Positions 37,391 to 46,059 of a DNA stretch of 64,000 bases are shown here, in pieces. This DNA comes from JAQIBY01 sp963676165. GTDB lineage: Bacteria; Bacteroidota; Bacteroidia; Bacteroidales; ML635J-15. Position 1 is the stretch's first letter, and each line of letters starts with the position of its first letter. The position numbers and the translations under genes are program-made. The notes below the pieces were generated by a model. That model ran no database searches, had not been told where the DNA came from, and saw only the letters and a program-made list of their open reading frames with translations. The DNA lies in NCBI GenBank assembly GCA_963676165.1, contig OY781043.1, positions 3,720,001 through 3,784,000 on the forward strand. The letters run 5' to 3'.

Positions 37391-38374
37391 ATGTCAGAAT
37401 TTAAATCGCTTATTACTATTACAACTTGTAATCGGCTTGATGTTGTAAAACTTTACATCTGGGATTACATTCGATTCTGTAATACAAATGAAGGGTTTGA
37501 TTTTCTGTTGGCTTTGGATGGTAATAGCTCAGAATACAAGCAATTTTGTGACCAGTACCATATCCCTCTTTTATATTCTGACGAAAGAGAGGGGGTCGGT
37601 TTATCCAAAAACCGTGTTTTGAAGCAATTTTCTGATTACGATTACTATTTTTTCATCGAAGATGATATTGAATTAATTAATCCAACGATTTTTGTCAATT
37701 ATATAAAAGCATCAAAATTGTTTAATATTGAGCATTTGAATCATTTTGGTTTATCTGCTTATAATCATCATTTTATAAATGAGCAGAGTAATGGTGATTA
37801 TCACTTAGTCTCTAAACAGGTTGGCGGAGGATATTTTAATTTTTTCACGAAAAAGGGTATAGAGATTATTGGTGGGTTTCATACTGAATTTGCTAAATAC
37901 AAACGTTTTGGTCATACCGAACATACCGTGCGTTTTGTTAATGCTGGACTCCAAACTTATAGGTTTAATTCAGTACTTGAATGTCAAAAGGATTTATTAA
38001 TCCATTTCCCACCGCATGTTACACCCATTGGAGATATGAAATTTGTTGACAATTTGTCTAAAATTGAGAAAAAAATCATAGATCAAAAATTAAAACATTA
38101 TTCCATTACAACAATAACCAATTGTCATTACAATGGTTTTGCAATGCAATACAATGCCAATGTGGAAACTTTTTTGTCGAAACAAAAGCAGAGATATCCT
38201 TTAACTATTGGTAAAGCTCGTAGTAAAGCATTGTCTGAGTTTTTCTTTTTTAAGTTCCGCATTCACGGGGGATTAAGGTCAATAGTGTATTTGTTTCGTT
38301 CTTTTATCTTTTATCCTATGCATCCTGACTTTAAGCATTACATGAAAACAAAACTCAAAAACAATGACAGATAA
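37391..38374 (+). CDS. GT2-like glycosyltransferase
   Basis: 327 residues from ATG 37391, immediately after the previous stop. GT-A features: SLITITTCNRLDVVKLYIWDY at the start, DSFLLALDG-type second strand (FDFLLALDGNSSEY), GLSKNRVL and the DxD-like FIEDDIELINP. The middle carries GGGYFNFFTKKGIEIIGGFH. Family GT2 or a relative; donor and acceptor are unknown. It overlaps the next glycosyltransferase by 11 bases, so the two probably add successive sugars. Confidence 0.75.
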   Translation: MSEFKSLITITTCNRLDVVKLYIWDYIRFCNTNEGFDFLLALDGNSSEYKQFCDQYHIPLLYSDEREGVGLSKNRVLKQFSDYDYYFFIEDDIELINPTIFVNYIKASKLFNIEHLNHFGLSAYNHHFINEQSNGDYHLVSKQVGGGYFNFFTKKGIEIIGGFHTEFAKYKRFGHTEHTVRFVNAGLQTYRFNSVLECQKDLLIHFPPHVTPIGDMKFVDNLSKIEKKIIDQKLKHYSITTITNCHYNGFAMQYNANVETFLSKQKQRYPLTIGKARSKALSEFFFFKFRIHGGLRSIVYLFRSFIFYPMHPDFKHYMKTKLKNNDR

Positions 38375-39362
38375 TCCGTTAATAACTGTTCTTTTACCCT
38401 GCTATAATGCTCAGGATTATTTGTCTGATGCATTGATTTCTATTGTTAATCAAACGTATGAGAATTTGGAGATACTTTGCATTAACGATGGTTCTACGGA
38501 TGATACAGCAAAGATACTTGAGGAATTTGCAAAGAGAGATTCACGTATATGTGTTGTGCATAATGTGGAGAATTTAAAATTGATTCAGACACTTAATAAA
38601 GGTATATCACTGGCACAAGGGGAATACATTGCCCGCATGGATGCTGACGATATTTCTTTGCCTGAGCGGTTTGAAAAACAATTTGAGTTTCTATCTTCTA
38701 AGGATTATGACATCATTAGTTGTTTTTCAGATCTAATACTCAATGATCGCATTGTAAAGGGGAATCGATTTGAATTTACGGATTTTCCATACATAAACTT
38801 TTATCTGCATCTTGTAAATCCACTTGTCCATACGGGTATTTTGGCAAAAACATCAGTATTAAAACAAAATTCGTATTCTACAGAGCAGAAAGCACTTCAC
38901 AATGAAGACTATCAACTATGGAGTCAACTAGCACTGAATCAAAAAATAGGGATCATTCCAGAAGTGCTTGTGCATTATCGTATGCATGCTGAAAGTGTTT
39001 CTGCACAAAACAATGCTTTACAGCAAGTCAACTTTTCACATAATTTGCAGACTTATTGGAAATTCAATCATTTATCTATTGGGTATGAGGTTTCCAATCT
39101 GATTACGCACAATCACCTGAAAAAAGTTGCTGTTAAAGACTTTCAAGAATGTAATACTGCGTTTGATTCTTTGATTGATTTTTATATGAAAGCATTTCCA
39201 ACCATAAAAGAATACGCTTTACGCCAAATTGTTAAGCGTCATATTTACCGTATGCACTGGCAATTATTTAAGGGAAAGTCTACGATTGCATTTAAGTTAT
39301 TTCTCTTTTTAAAACTAGGTTTCTCCCTGCGACAACATTATTTGTCTCGTAAGCTTTTTTGA
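38364..39362 (+). CDS. GT2 glycosyltransferase
   Basis: 332 residues. Clear GT2 start (LITVLLPCYNAQDYLSDAL), CINDGSTDDTAKIL, ARMDADDISLPERFEKQ (the DxD is DAD) and EDYQLWSQLAL near the catalytic base region. Typical capsule or O-antigen glycosyltransferase of the cytoplasmic face. It is the last plus-strand gene of the locus; its final 25 bases overlap the end of the convergent Wzy-like gene. Confidence 0.9.
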   Translation: MTDNPLITVLLPCYNAQDYLSDALISIVNQTYENLEILCINDGSTDDTAKILEEFAKRDSRICVVHNVENLKLIQTLNKGISLAQGEYIARMDADDISLPERFEKQFEFLSSKDYDIISCFSDLILNDRIVKGNRFEFTDFPYINFYLHLVNPLVHTGILAKTSVLKQNSYSTEQKALHNEDYQLWSQLALNQKIGIIPEVLVHYRMHAESVSAQNNALQQVNFSHNLQTYWKFNHLSIGYEVSNLITHNHLKKVAVKDFQECNTAFDSLIDFYMKAFPTIKEYALRQIVKRHIYRMHWQLFKGKSTIAFKLFLFLKLGFSLRQHYLSRKLF

Positions 39363-40681
39363 CGGCGCTTTTCTTGATAAACAAAAAGTAACATAAATAC
39401 GAAGAAGGGGAGAAGTGGAATTCTATAACGTACCAATGCTCCAAAATTGGCTGTGGTAAGTCCAATAAAAAAGGCAAGAACAAGGGAAAAGACCAGAGCA
39501 AAAATTAAAAAAGGTTCTTTGCTCAATTGCCGAATGAATTGCAGTATGCCTACCCGCAAAATGATAAAGAGGGTAAGCAAAAGAAGCACTGCATTTTCCA
39601 AACCGGAAAAAATCATGAGGATATTACCCGCTTCCCAGAGAAAAGGACGGTATAAACCGGCAAGTACGGCTTGAGGTGATTTGCTTAACATCCCTCCCAC
39701 TGTGGGTTCAAAATCACCAATGTCAAAGGAATTACCACCGTAATAATCCTTGGTTAAGTCATCTTGTATGATGGCGGCTTGCTCTGCCATGGCATCAAAA
39801 TTACTGTAATAACCACCTACAGAAGAGCCCAAACGCGCAAAAGCAAACAAACCGGCAGCTACAAAAAGTATGGCTAAGCCTGGCATAACAAAAACACGGA
39901 CAAAACTGGATTTTATGCGTAGAGTGTAAGCTGCCAAGAGCCACACAAAAGCAGCAGCCAGTAGAGCATAAAAAATGTATGGCTTAATGCTTACAATAAT
40001 GTAGGCAGAAAACACAAAATACAATAAATACCTCAACCATTGTTGCGGCTTAACAAAGAGGTTAAAAAGGGCAACCACGGTCAATAAAGCAAAGGCAAAG
40101 GTTAAACTGTCTTTCAATATGCCAGAGGACCATATTAAAACCGAGGGCACAAAAAGCACAGCTATGGCAGCAATTTGCCGGTGGTCGGGATAGAGGCGTG
40201 AAAGAAAGCGGTAAAAGCGAAAAATCACAAGATACATGAAAAAACTCAACACCACAGTAGCAAGTAAAAAGCGCTTGGCTCCCAACCACACAAAAGGCAC
40301 CATAAAACGGTTTACGGCAAATGCCTGGGGATCGTGGCGGTATAAAGGGTAACCGGTGTCGCTGGTGAAAGCAGACATATATTGGCTTTCCATACTTCCA
40401 CGCATTAAATGCCAAAAGGCTTCGGAATTTTCATGGTGGAGGTTAATGAGGCATCTGGCAGAGTACCAATAGTTAATGGTGTCACCTCCTCCGTAATTAT
40501 ACACATAAATGAGGGCAAATGCTACTGCACCAAAGAGCTTAGCGTATAGTCCCAGCATGAAGTATTTTTTGTCCAGTGGATGCTCAAAGCGGCTGCGTAT
40601 CATGGCTGCAATCAGGATGATAACAGCAAGATATACTGACAGCATGAGCCAATCAAGTCCTATGATAATGTCTTTGGTCAC
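39338..40681 (-). CDS. Wzy/O-antigen-ligase-like multispanning membrane protein
   Basis: 447 residues with about 11 membrane segments. A charged periplasmic loop follows the first few helices (YVYNYGGGDTINYWYSA to HDPQAFAVNRF), and the protein ends NFGALVRYRIPLLPFFVFML. The RYR(I/V)P-LPF ending is common in Bacteroidota polysaccharide membrane proteins. The locus needs a polymerase, and no other Wzy candidate is visible. It converges on the GT2 gene and seems richer in GC than the AT-rich genes beside it. Function inferred from context. Confidence 0.6.
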   Translation of the reverse strand: MTKDIIIGLDWLMLSVYLAVIILIAAMIRSRFEHPLDKKYFMLGLYAKLFGAVAFALIYVYNYGGGDTINYWYSARCLINLHHENSEAFWHLMRGSMESQYMSAFTSDTGYPLYRHDPQAFAVNRFMVPFVWLGAKRFLLATVVLSFFMYLVIFRFYRFLSRLYPDHRQIAAIAVLFVPSVLIWSSGILKDSLTFAFALLTVVALFNLFVKPQQWLRYLLYFVFSAYIIVSIKPYIFYALLAAAFVWLLAAYTLRIKSSFVRVFVMPGLAILFVAAGLFAFARLGSSVGGYYSNFDAMAEQAAIIQDDLTKDYYGGNSFDIGDFEPTVGGMLSKSPQAVLAGLYRPFLWEAGNILMIFSGLENAVLLLLTLFIILRVGILQFIRQLSKEPFLIFALVFSLVLAFFIGLTTANFGALVRYRIPLLPFFVFMLLFVYQEKRRQKSLRDK

Positions 40682-40784
40682 GATGGTAAAGGTAGGAAAA
40701 GAGTTTGAAAGTAGAAAGAGTTGCGCGAAGCGCTGAAAGTTGCTCTCTTCTCTAGCTCGTGTCTACTCATCTATGCTATTTCTT

Positions 40785-41882
40785 TTAGCTAGTAAAGGCT
40801 TGTATCCATTTGGCGAAAAAAGGATCTTCAATTTTATATTTTTTTTCGAGTTTTATTAAATACGATTTTTGAATTAATCGTTTTAGTGAGCTTAATACAG
40901 TACTGGTTGCAGGAATGCCTGTTTTAGCACCAAATTCGGAAGTAAGCGGACTGTCGTTGTAAAGCGCTAAACCTTTAAGTAGCTTTCTGTCTGTGTTGTT
41001 TAAGTTTTGCCATAATCGTTCGTAATCATTGTCATGTTTCTGCACAACCTGATCAATTGTTTCCTTTACGATATGTTCCCTGTTCCCGTAGATTACAATG
41101 TTATTCCATACATTAAAAGCCAACTGTTGAGTGTAAAAAGGATGACTTTGACTGAAATCAATAATTTCTGTGATTTGTTTTGGTGTGATTTCTACCTTTG
41201 AATGCTTAAATCGATTGGTCAAGAATTTCTTAAAGTCAGTTTCTGAAATTGGGTTTAAATTCATGACATGACCAAAATGATAGAAAGGAGATTTTACTTC
41301 TTCAAAGATATATTTCATCATTGATTCTTCACTCCCTAAAAACACATAATTGACATGTTGATGATCTTGAATAATTGTTCTTAGCATCCTATCTAAGTTT
41401 TTGTCAATTCGAAAAATATCTTGGAATTCATCAAAGACACAAATGAATTTTTTTTGCCTTGTGAGTTTATCAAGTAAGTTTAAAACATCCTCTAAAATGA
41501 CCTGTTTCTTTTCAGAATTTGCGAAGGATACAGATATTTCTTGGTTGATAGGATTAATATTAACAGTAGGGATAATCTGGAAGCTTTTAAAATAATCTGT
41601 AAGTTTTTGCTTGGAGAAATTGTGATAGATTTCAGATAGTAATTTTGATGCAAATTCTTCTATGCTATTAAATGCTTGAAGATTCAAAAAGATGTGTTTA
41701 TACTTGGTTTTATGAAGTGCCTTTTTAATGAGACTTGTTTTTCCAAAGCGTCTAGGTGATATGATAATGAGATGATTACTGCTGTTAATGAGTTTTGTAA
41801 TCTCATCAATTTCTTTTATTCTGTTCGTAAAGAACTCACCGTGTACAACAGTACCAAATTTAAAAGGATTTTCCATGCTCAA
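40785..41882 (-). CDS. STAND/archaeal-type ATPase
   Basis: 365 residues. Walker A SPRRFGKTS (about 42-50), Walker B ICVFDEFQD (about 147-155), sensor-like YVFLGSEESMM and, at the C-terminus, a winged-helix segment (SEFGAKTGIPATSTVLSSLKRLIQKSYL). This is the ATPase-domain-2 (archaeal ATPase, MNS-clade STAND) family; biological role unestablished. It stands at the border between the glycan locus and the decayed AbiE/IS region, as such ATPases often do in accessory DNA. The gap to the Wzy-like gene (40682-40784) holds nothing clear. Confidence 0.85.
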   Translation of the reverse strand: MSMENPFKFGTVVHGEFFTNRIKEIDEITKLINSSNHLIIISPRRFGKTSLIKKALHKTKYKHIFLNLQAFNSIEEFASKLLSEIYHNFSKQKLTDYFKSFQIIPTVNINPINQEISVSFANSEKKQVILEDVLNLLDKLTRQKKFICVFDEFQDIFRIDKNLDRMLRTIIQDHQHVNYVFLGSEESMMKYIFEEVKSPFYHFGHVMNLNPISETDFKKFLTNRFKHSKVEITPKQITEIIDFSQSHPFYTQQLAFNVWNNIVIYGNREHIVKETIDQVVQKHDNDYERLWQNLNNTDRKLLKGLALYNDSPLTSEFGAKTGIPATSTVLSSLKRLIQKSYLIKLEKKYKIEDPFFAKWIQAFTS

Positions 41883-42143
41883 TTGTTTTGCGAAAAAAAT
41901 CGTTGCGAATAATTACGCAATTTAATAAAAAAATTAGAAAGGACAAAATGGGGGAGAGTTGAACGTTGCACCTCTACGCGTCCACACAACATTTCAACCG
42001 TACATTAGACAATATGTGACTAAGGGGTTTTCCCAGTTGGTGGGTTGTTTCGAAGTCACAGGAAGGAAAAATACAGCGGATACGGAATGAAAATTGGTCA
42101 TTATAAATTATTTCTGTACTTTCATGTTGAAACACATTTGGTG

Positions 42144-42151
42144 TAACTTTG
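42144..42151 (+). promoter_or_regulatory. -7 promoter element of the decayed DUF6922-AbiEii pair
   Basis: TAACTTTG matches TAnnTTTG and lies 18 bases before the ATG at 42169. The 286-base gap 41883-42168 otherwise holds nothing I can identify. Confidence 0.5.
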
Positions 42152-42168
42152 CATGAAATTTCATAAAA

Positions 42169-42388
42169 ATGAATAAAAAAACATATCGCCCAAAGACTTT
42201 TCACCTCATCTTTTCTGGGATGTGGATGTGGAAAGTTTGGATATGGATGAAATTAAAAATGCAATTATGAGTGCGCGATCAATGGATCCTAAAGTAATCA
42301 GCTTTATTGCTATGCTTACTAACACACCATTAAAATCATTCCGATGCTATCAAATCAACAGTCGAACCCAAGCTTTTACGGATATTAG
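42169..42388 (+). pseudogene. DUF6922-type antitoxin-like gene, frameshifted
   Basis: From ATG 42169 the frame is broken inside an A7 run (42175-42181). With six A the sequence reads SPKDFSPHLFWDVDVESLD, then ARSMDPKVISFIAML and KSFRCYQ, the landmarks I know from DUF6922 proteins paired with AbiEii. The stretch between LDMDE and IKNA looks some 25 residues shorter than normal. Restoring one A near 42357-42360 gives the expected ending IKQSNPSFYGY and a stop at 42386-42388. The gene therefore carries at least two single-base indels and one internal deletion. The family name is from memory of conserved motifs. Confidence 0.6.
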
Positions 42389-42788
42389 AAAAATTAATGC
42401 AAGTTGAGGTGTTTTCTGACCTTGGGTTGGTTGGAGGAGCAGTGCTTGCCTTACATATTGGCCATAGAGAGTCTGTTGATATTGATCTGTTCGGGAAAAT
42501 TGATTTTGAAGCGCAGAAAAATTTGAGTTTCTGAAAAAATCAAAACACATTAATGTTATGTCTATTGACAATGTTAAAATTGATATTGTCAACTACAAAT
42601 ATCCGTGGATTTCAGAAATTGTTGTCGAAGATTGTTTTCGTTTGGCTTCATTAAAAGATATTGGTGAGATGAAATTGAATGCTATTTCAGGTTGTGGTAC
42701 AAAGAAAGATTTTATTGATCTTTATTATCTTTTAAACTATTTTTGGATCAAGCAAAAAAGCTGGGGGGACATTGAATGTTTATTATGA
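42344..42788 (+). pseudogene. AbiEii-type nucleotidyltransferase toxin, degraded
   Basis: Starts at ATG 42344 inside the DUF6922 gene. With the same missing A restored it reads MLSNQTVEPKLLRILEKLMQ, then LGLVGGAVLALHIGHRESVDIDLFG, the nucleotidyltransferase core (GG...DIDLF) of AbiEii/AbiGii toxins. A further one-base loss at the A run 42517-42521 breaks the frame; after it comes VKIDIVNYKYPWI, then LKDIGEMKLNAISG and KKDFIDLYYLLNYF, also typical. The remaining protein stops at 42788, well short of the usual 200-230 residues. AbiE systems are abortive-infection toxin-antitoxin pairs; this copy is inactive. Confidence 0.8.
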
Positions 42789-42932
42789 CCTATATTCTCA
42801 AATATTTGGATGGGCTATTTTTTTTGACAGTTCAGCTTATCATTACCAAAATCTGCGCTAGTCTAGTACTAGCCGCTTTTCGTAAAACTATAGATAGGTA
42901 TCTGGTAATAATCTAGATACGAGTTTTGGCGC

Positions 42933-42949
42933 CAGACTGTCTAATAACC
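42933..42949. repeat. Left terminal inverted repeat of the IS
   Basis: Pairs with 44616-44632; 16 of 17 bases match in inverted orientation. Confidence 0.85.
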
Positions 42950-43018
42950 TTAATAAGTTTGTTAATAAAGATTTTGCATGAATTCATGTTAAAGGAAAGG
43001 ATATTAGTACCTTACAAT

Positions 43019-44599
43019 ATGAAATTTATAAAAGGAGAAAGTAGGTATTTAAAAAGTCTATTCCCAGTATCTTTAGAAGAAAGCATTGGTGAGGATAATG
43101 AAATTCGCATTATTGACGCATTTGTTGATAATTTAAACTTTTCTGAATTGGGATTTAGAACACATTACAGAGAAACAGGTCGTCCGGCCTATCACCCCAA
43201 AGATTTACTAAAGCTATATATTTATGGATATATGAATAGCATTAGATCATCACGTCGGTTAGAAAAAGAATGCAAACGAAATATTGAATTGATGTGGCTT
43301 TTAAATAATTTGTCACCAGATCATAATACTATATCGAATTTCAGAAAGGACAATTCCAAATCAATAAAGAAAGTTTTCAGAGAGACGGTTAAGTTATCTC
43401 AGTATTTTGAACTTATTGGAGGCGAATTGGTTGCAGGAGACAGCACAAAGCTTAGAGCCCAGAATAGCAAAAAGAATAATTTCAATCAGAAAAAGATAGA
43501 GCGACATCAAGAATATATCGAAAGAAAAATAGAAGAATACGAACAAGAATTAAGTAATAACGATGGTGATAATCAGGAAATATTAAAAAAGATTGAGAAC
43601 AAAAAAGAACTTAAATCAAAGTACGACCGCATGTCTGAGGAATTAACTAGAGATAAAGAAACACAAATATCAACTAGTGATCCAGATAGTCGAAATATGA
43701 CTCTTCGAAATAATATATCGGAAGTCGCTTACTGTGTTCAAAGTATGGTTGACGCTAAGCACAACCTGCTGCTGGACTTTATTGTGACGAACAAAGGTGA
43801 TAAAAACGCAATGGGAAATATGTTGCAACGTACTAAGTCTATTTTACGTAATACTACTTTTACTGCTTTATTTGATACTGGATACCATTCAGGGAGAGAG
43901 CTAAAAAAAGCAGATGATTTAGGCATCAATGTTCTGGTAAATGTACCTTCTACACCACATGCAAACCAAATTCCTGACCCAAATTATTGTATAAGCAACT
44001 TTGTATACAACAAAGAAAATGATACATATACCTGTCCAGCTGGAGAAACTCTAACAACCAGTGGAAAGTGGTATGATGAGAAAAGGAGAAAAGGAAAAGT
44101 AAGCAATAAATTTTAAAATTATAGTACATCAAAATGTAAAGGTTGCCCAGTAAAATCCAAATGCACTAAAAGTGAGAGAGGACGCACATTAAAAAGAAGT
44201 GAATATACTGAGAACATCGCAGCTAACTCAAAACGAATGAGTGAAGCCAAAGACAAATACAGAGAACGAAAAAGCATAGTCGAGCATCCATTTGGAACGA
44301 TGAAAAGGCAATGGGGATTTGATCACATAATGACAGAAAAATACATAATTCGAGCAACAGCAGATGTTGGATTTGTATTTTCTTGTTATAATCTCAGACG
44401 ATTAATAAGTATTCTTGGAATTACTACTTTAATAGAAAGCTTTAATGAGGGGAAAGGAATTTCCCCTAAAATACTGCTTGTCTATCACTTGATTTTAAGC
44501 TTTTTAAGACCTCGAAATTATCTTTCTTCTAAATGTTATCAAAAACCAACTCGAAATTATCTCTTCTTATTTGGAGCTAATAGTCTTCTGATGGCTTAA
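43019..44599 (+). pseudogene. IS1182-family DDE transposase with an in-frame stop
   Basis: From ATG 43019 the frame gives 365 residues, then TAA at 44114-44116, and continues in the same frame for another 161 codons to 44599. The N-terminal part carries the DUF772 segment (RPAYHPKDLLKLYIYGYMNS), then VAGDSTKLRAQNSKKNN with an acidic residue, and ALFDTGYHSGRELKKA. After the stop comes a cysteine motif (CKGCPVKSKC) and VEHPFGTMKRQWGF with the final Glu of the DDE triad. The stop sits just before NYSTSKCKGC, where relatives read K or F-K; AAA to TAA explains it. Without readthrough the enzyme lacks its last catalytic residue. Confidence 0.85.
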
Positions 44600-44615
44600 A
44601 TCCTAGCGCTTTTTT

Positions 44616-44632
44616 GATTATTAGACAGTCTG
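44616..44632. repeat. Right terminal inverted repeat of the IS
   Basis: Inverted copy of 42933-42949 with one mismatch. Confidence 0.85.
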
Positions 44633-44684
44633 ACGCAAGCACTCATTGGTTAGCATTTCCATTGAAAGAAATCGAAGTACAAAC
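44633..44684 (+). pseudogene. Possible 3' fragment of an interrupted reading frame
   Basis: Joining the left flank (ending GTTTTGGCGC) to the right flank after removing the IS and the duplicated bases gives an open stretch NNLDTSFGASTHWLAFPL, then KEIEVQT and a stop at about 44684-44687. The left half is blocked by a TAG near 42894. The family is not recognised, and the fragment may be chance. Confidence 0.25.
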
Positions 44685-45284
44685 CTAAACCTTTCTTTTT
44701 TTACGCTTTTTACCTTCCACAGAGAAACCAAATTTTCCTTGTTTTTTGGCAACACTGTAGTATTTTCCATGCGCATAAGTAAGCAATTCCGATGCTGCTA
44801 AGTGAAATTCACCACTTTCTCTATCTAAATACTGTGTATCTCCATGGACAGCAACAATTTCCGCTAAAAACATGTCATGCGAACCAAGTTCTGTGATTGA
44901 ATGCACTTTACATTCAAGGTTCATGGGAGACTCTGCAATCATTGGTGCATCCACATGCTCAGCAGGAATTGCAGTTAATCTCATCTCTTTGAATTTGTCG
45001 TAATCTTTCCCTGAACGCACTCCACACCAATCTGTAGCATAGGCTAAATCTACGGTTGTTAGATTAATGACAAAACCATTACTTTCCTTAATCAATTTAT
45101 GTGAGTGTCTCGATTTTCGCACAGAAATATAGCACATTGGTGGATTAGAATTCACAATGCCAGTCCATGCAATGGTAATGATATTATATTGCTCCGGACT
45201 TTTTCCACAACTTACCATAACAGCTGGTAGGGGATAAAGCATGGTTCCTGGTTTCCAGGAAATACGTTCTTTGTTAACAGCCAT
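44685..45284 (-). CDS. Flavin reductase-like FMN-binding protein
   Basis: 199 residues. The FMN-binding split-barrel pattern is clear: PLPAVMVSCG, NIITIAWTGIVNSNPPMCYISVRKSRHSHKLI, FVINLTT and LAEIVAVHGD. Such proteins reduce flavin or bind FMN as oxidoreductases. The C-terminus is a basic tail (GKKRKKRKV), which is unusual and could bind nucleic acid or simply be unstructured. It follows the exonuclease gene by two bases on the minus strand. Confidence 0.88.
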   Translation of the reverse strand: MAVNKERISWKPGTMLYPLPAVMVSCGKSPEQYNIITIAWTGIVNSNPPMCYISVRKSRHSHKLIKESNGFVINLTTVDLAYATDWCGVRSGKDYDKFKEMRLTAIPAEHVDAPMIAESPMNLECKVHSITELGSHDMFLAEIVAVHGDTQYLDRESGEFHLAASELLTYAHGKYYSVAKKQGKFGFSVEGKKRKKRKV

Positions 45285-45286
45285 AT

Positions 45287-46048
45287 TTATTTAATTTCTA
45301 CAGAAATTGGACAATGATCAGAGTGCACTACATCAGCAAGAATATCAGCATGTTGTAATTTTGATCTGAGAGGCTCACTCACCATGTGGTAATCAATTCT
45401 CCAGCCCAGATTCTTTGCTCGTGAATTAGCACGATATGACCACCAGCTGTATTTTTCAGGGCTTTGATCAAATTCACGAAAAGAATCCACAAACCCTTTT
45501 TCTAAAAACTGGCTTACCCATTCTCGTTCTTCAGGTAAAAACCCCGATACATTCTTCTTCTTTTCAGGTTTACTAATGTCAATAGGTTTATGACAAATGT
45601 TATAATCTCCGGAAAGAACAATATTTGGACGAGAAAGCTTTAGTTTATCAATATACTCTTGTATCGCATCTAAGTACTCATATTTAAAGTCTTGACGCAC
45701 ATCTCCTGTTGTTCCTGAAGGAAAATAAGAGTTTATGATGGTTAAATCACCAAAATCCAAACGCATTAATCGACCTTCAGCATCAAAACGGATTTCTCCA
45801 ATTCCGAATTCCATATAATCAGGTTTTTCTTTCGTAATAGCCATCACACCACTGTATCCTTTTTTTTCTGCAGAGTGAATAAAACAATGGTAGCCCATTG
45901 CTTCATAAAAAGAGGTGTCAATATCTTCTTCCCACGCTTTTGTCTCTTGAATTAAGACCACATCTGCCTTTACACTTTCGAACCATTCATTAAAGCCTTT
46001 TCTTACTGCAGCCCTAATTCCATTCACATTGTAAGAAATAATTTTCAT
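45287..46048 (-). CDS. xth: Exodeoxyribonuclease III
   Basis: 253 residues with the complete EEP/AP-endonuclease set: ISYNVNGIRAA, LIQETKA (metal-binding Glu), SYFPSGTTG, VLSGDYNICHKPID (catalytic Asp and Asn), GWRIDYHMVS and HSDHCPISVE (catalytic His). It repairs abasic sites and degrades DNA from 3' ends. Length is normal. It follows alanine dehydrogenase by 11 bases, so the three genes form one transcript. Confidence 0.95.
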   Translation of the reverse strand: MKIISYNVNGIRAAVRKGFNEWFESVKADVVLIQETKAWEEDIDTSFYEAMGYHCFIHSAEKKGYSGVMAITKEKPDYMEFGIGEIRFDAEGRLMRLDFGDLTIINSYFPSGTTGDVRQDFKYEYLDAIQEYIDKLKLSRPNIVLSGDYNICHKPIDISKPEKKKNVSGFLPEEREWVSQFLEKGFVDSFREFDQSPEKYSWWSYRANSRAKNLGWRIDYHMVSEPLRSKLQHADILADVVHSDHCPISVEIK

Positions 46049-46059
46049 TGTTTTTCTAT

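Larger units (their letters stand above)
42933..44632 (+). mobile_element. IS1182-like insertion sequence (about 1.7 kb)
   Basis: Bounded by 17-bp imperfect inverted repeats: CAGACTGTCTAATAACC at 42933-42949 and the reverse complement of CAGACTGTCTAATAATC at 44616-44632 (16 of 17 match). It contains one transposase gene in the same direction as the AbiEii remnant. The flanks GGCGC (left) and GACGC (right) suggest a short target duplication, CGC or GGCGC with one mismatch. It sits 144 bases after the AbiEii remnant. Confidence 0.85.

Noticed and set aside
41974..42204. 76-codon minus-strand frame upstream of the AbiE remnant
   Set aside because: No motif, and it overlaps the promoter and start of the DUF6922-type gene.
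42785..42912. Small open frame starting MTYILKYLDGLFF between the AbiEii remnant and the IS
   Set aside because: About 40 codons, low complexity with a T8 run, no recognisable motif; probably chance.
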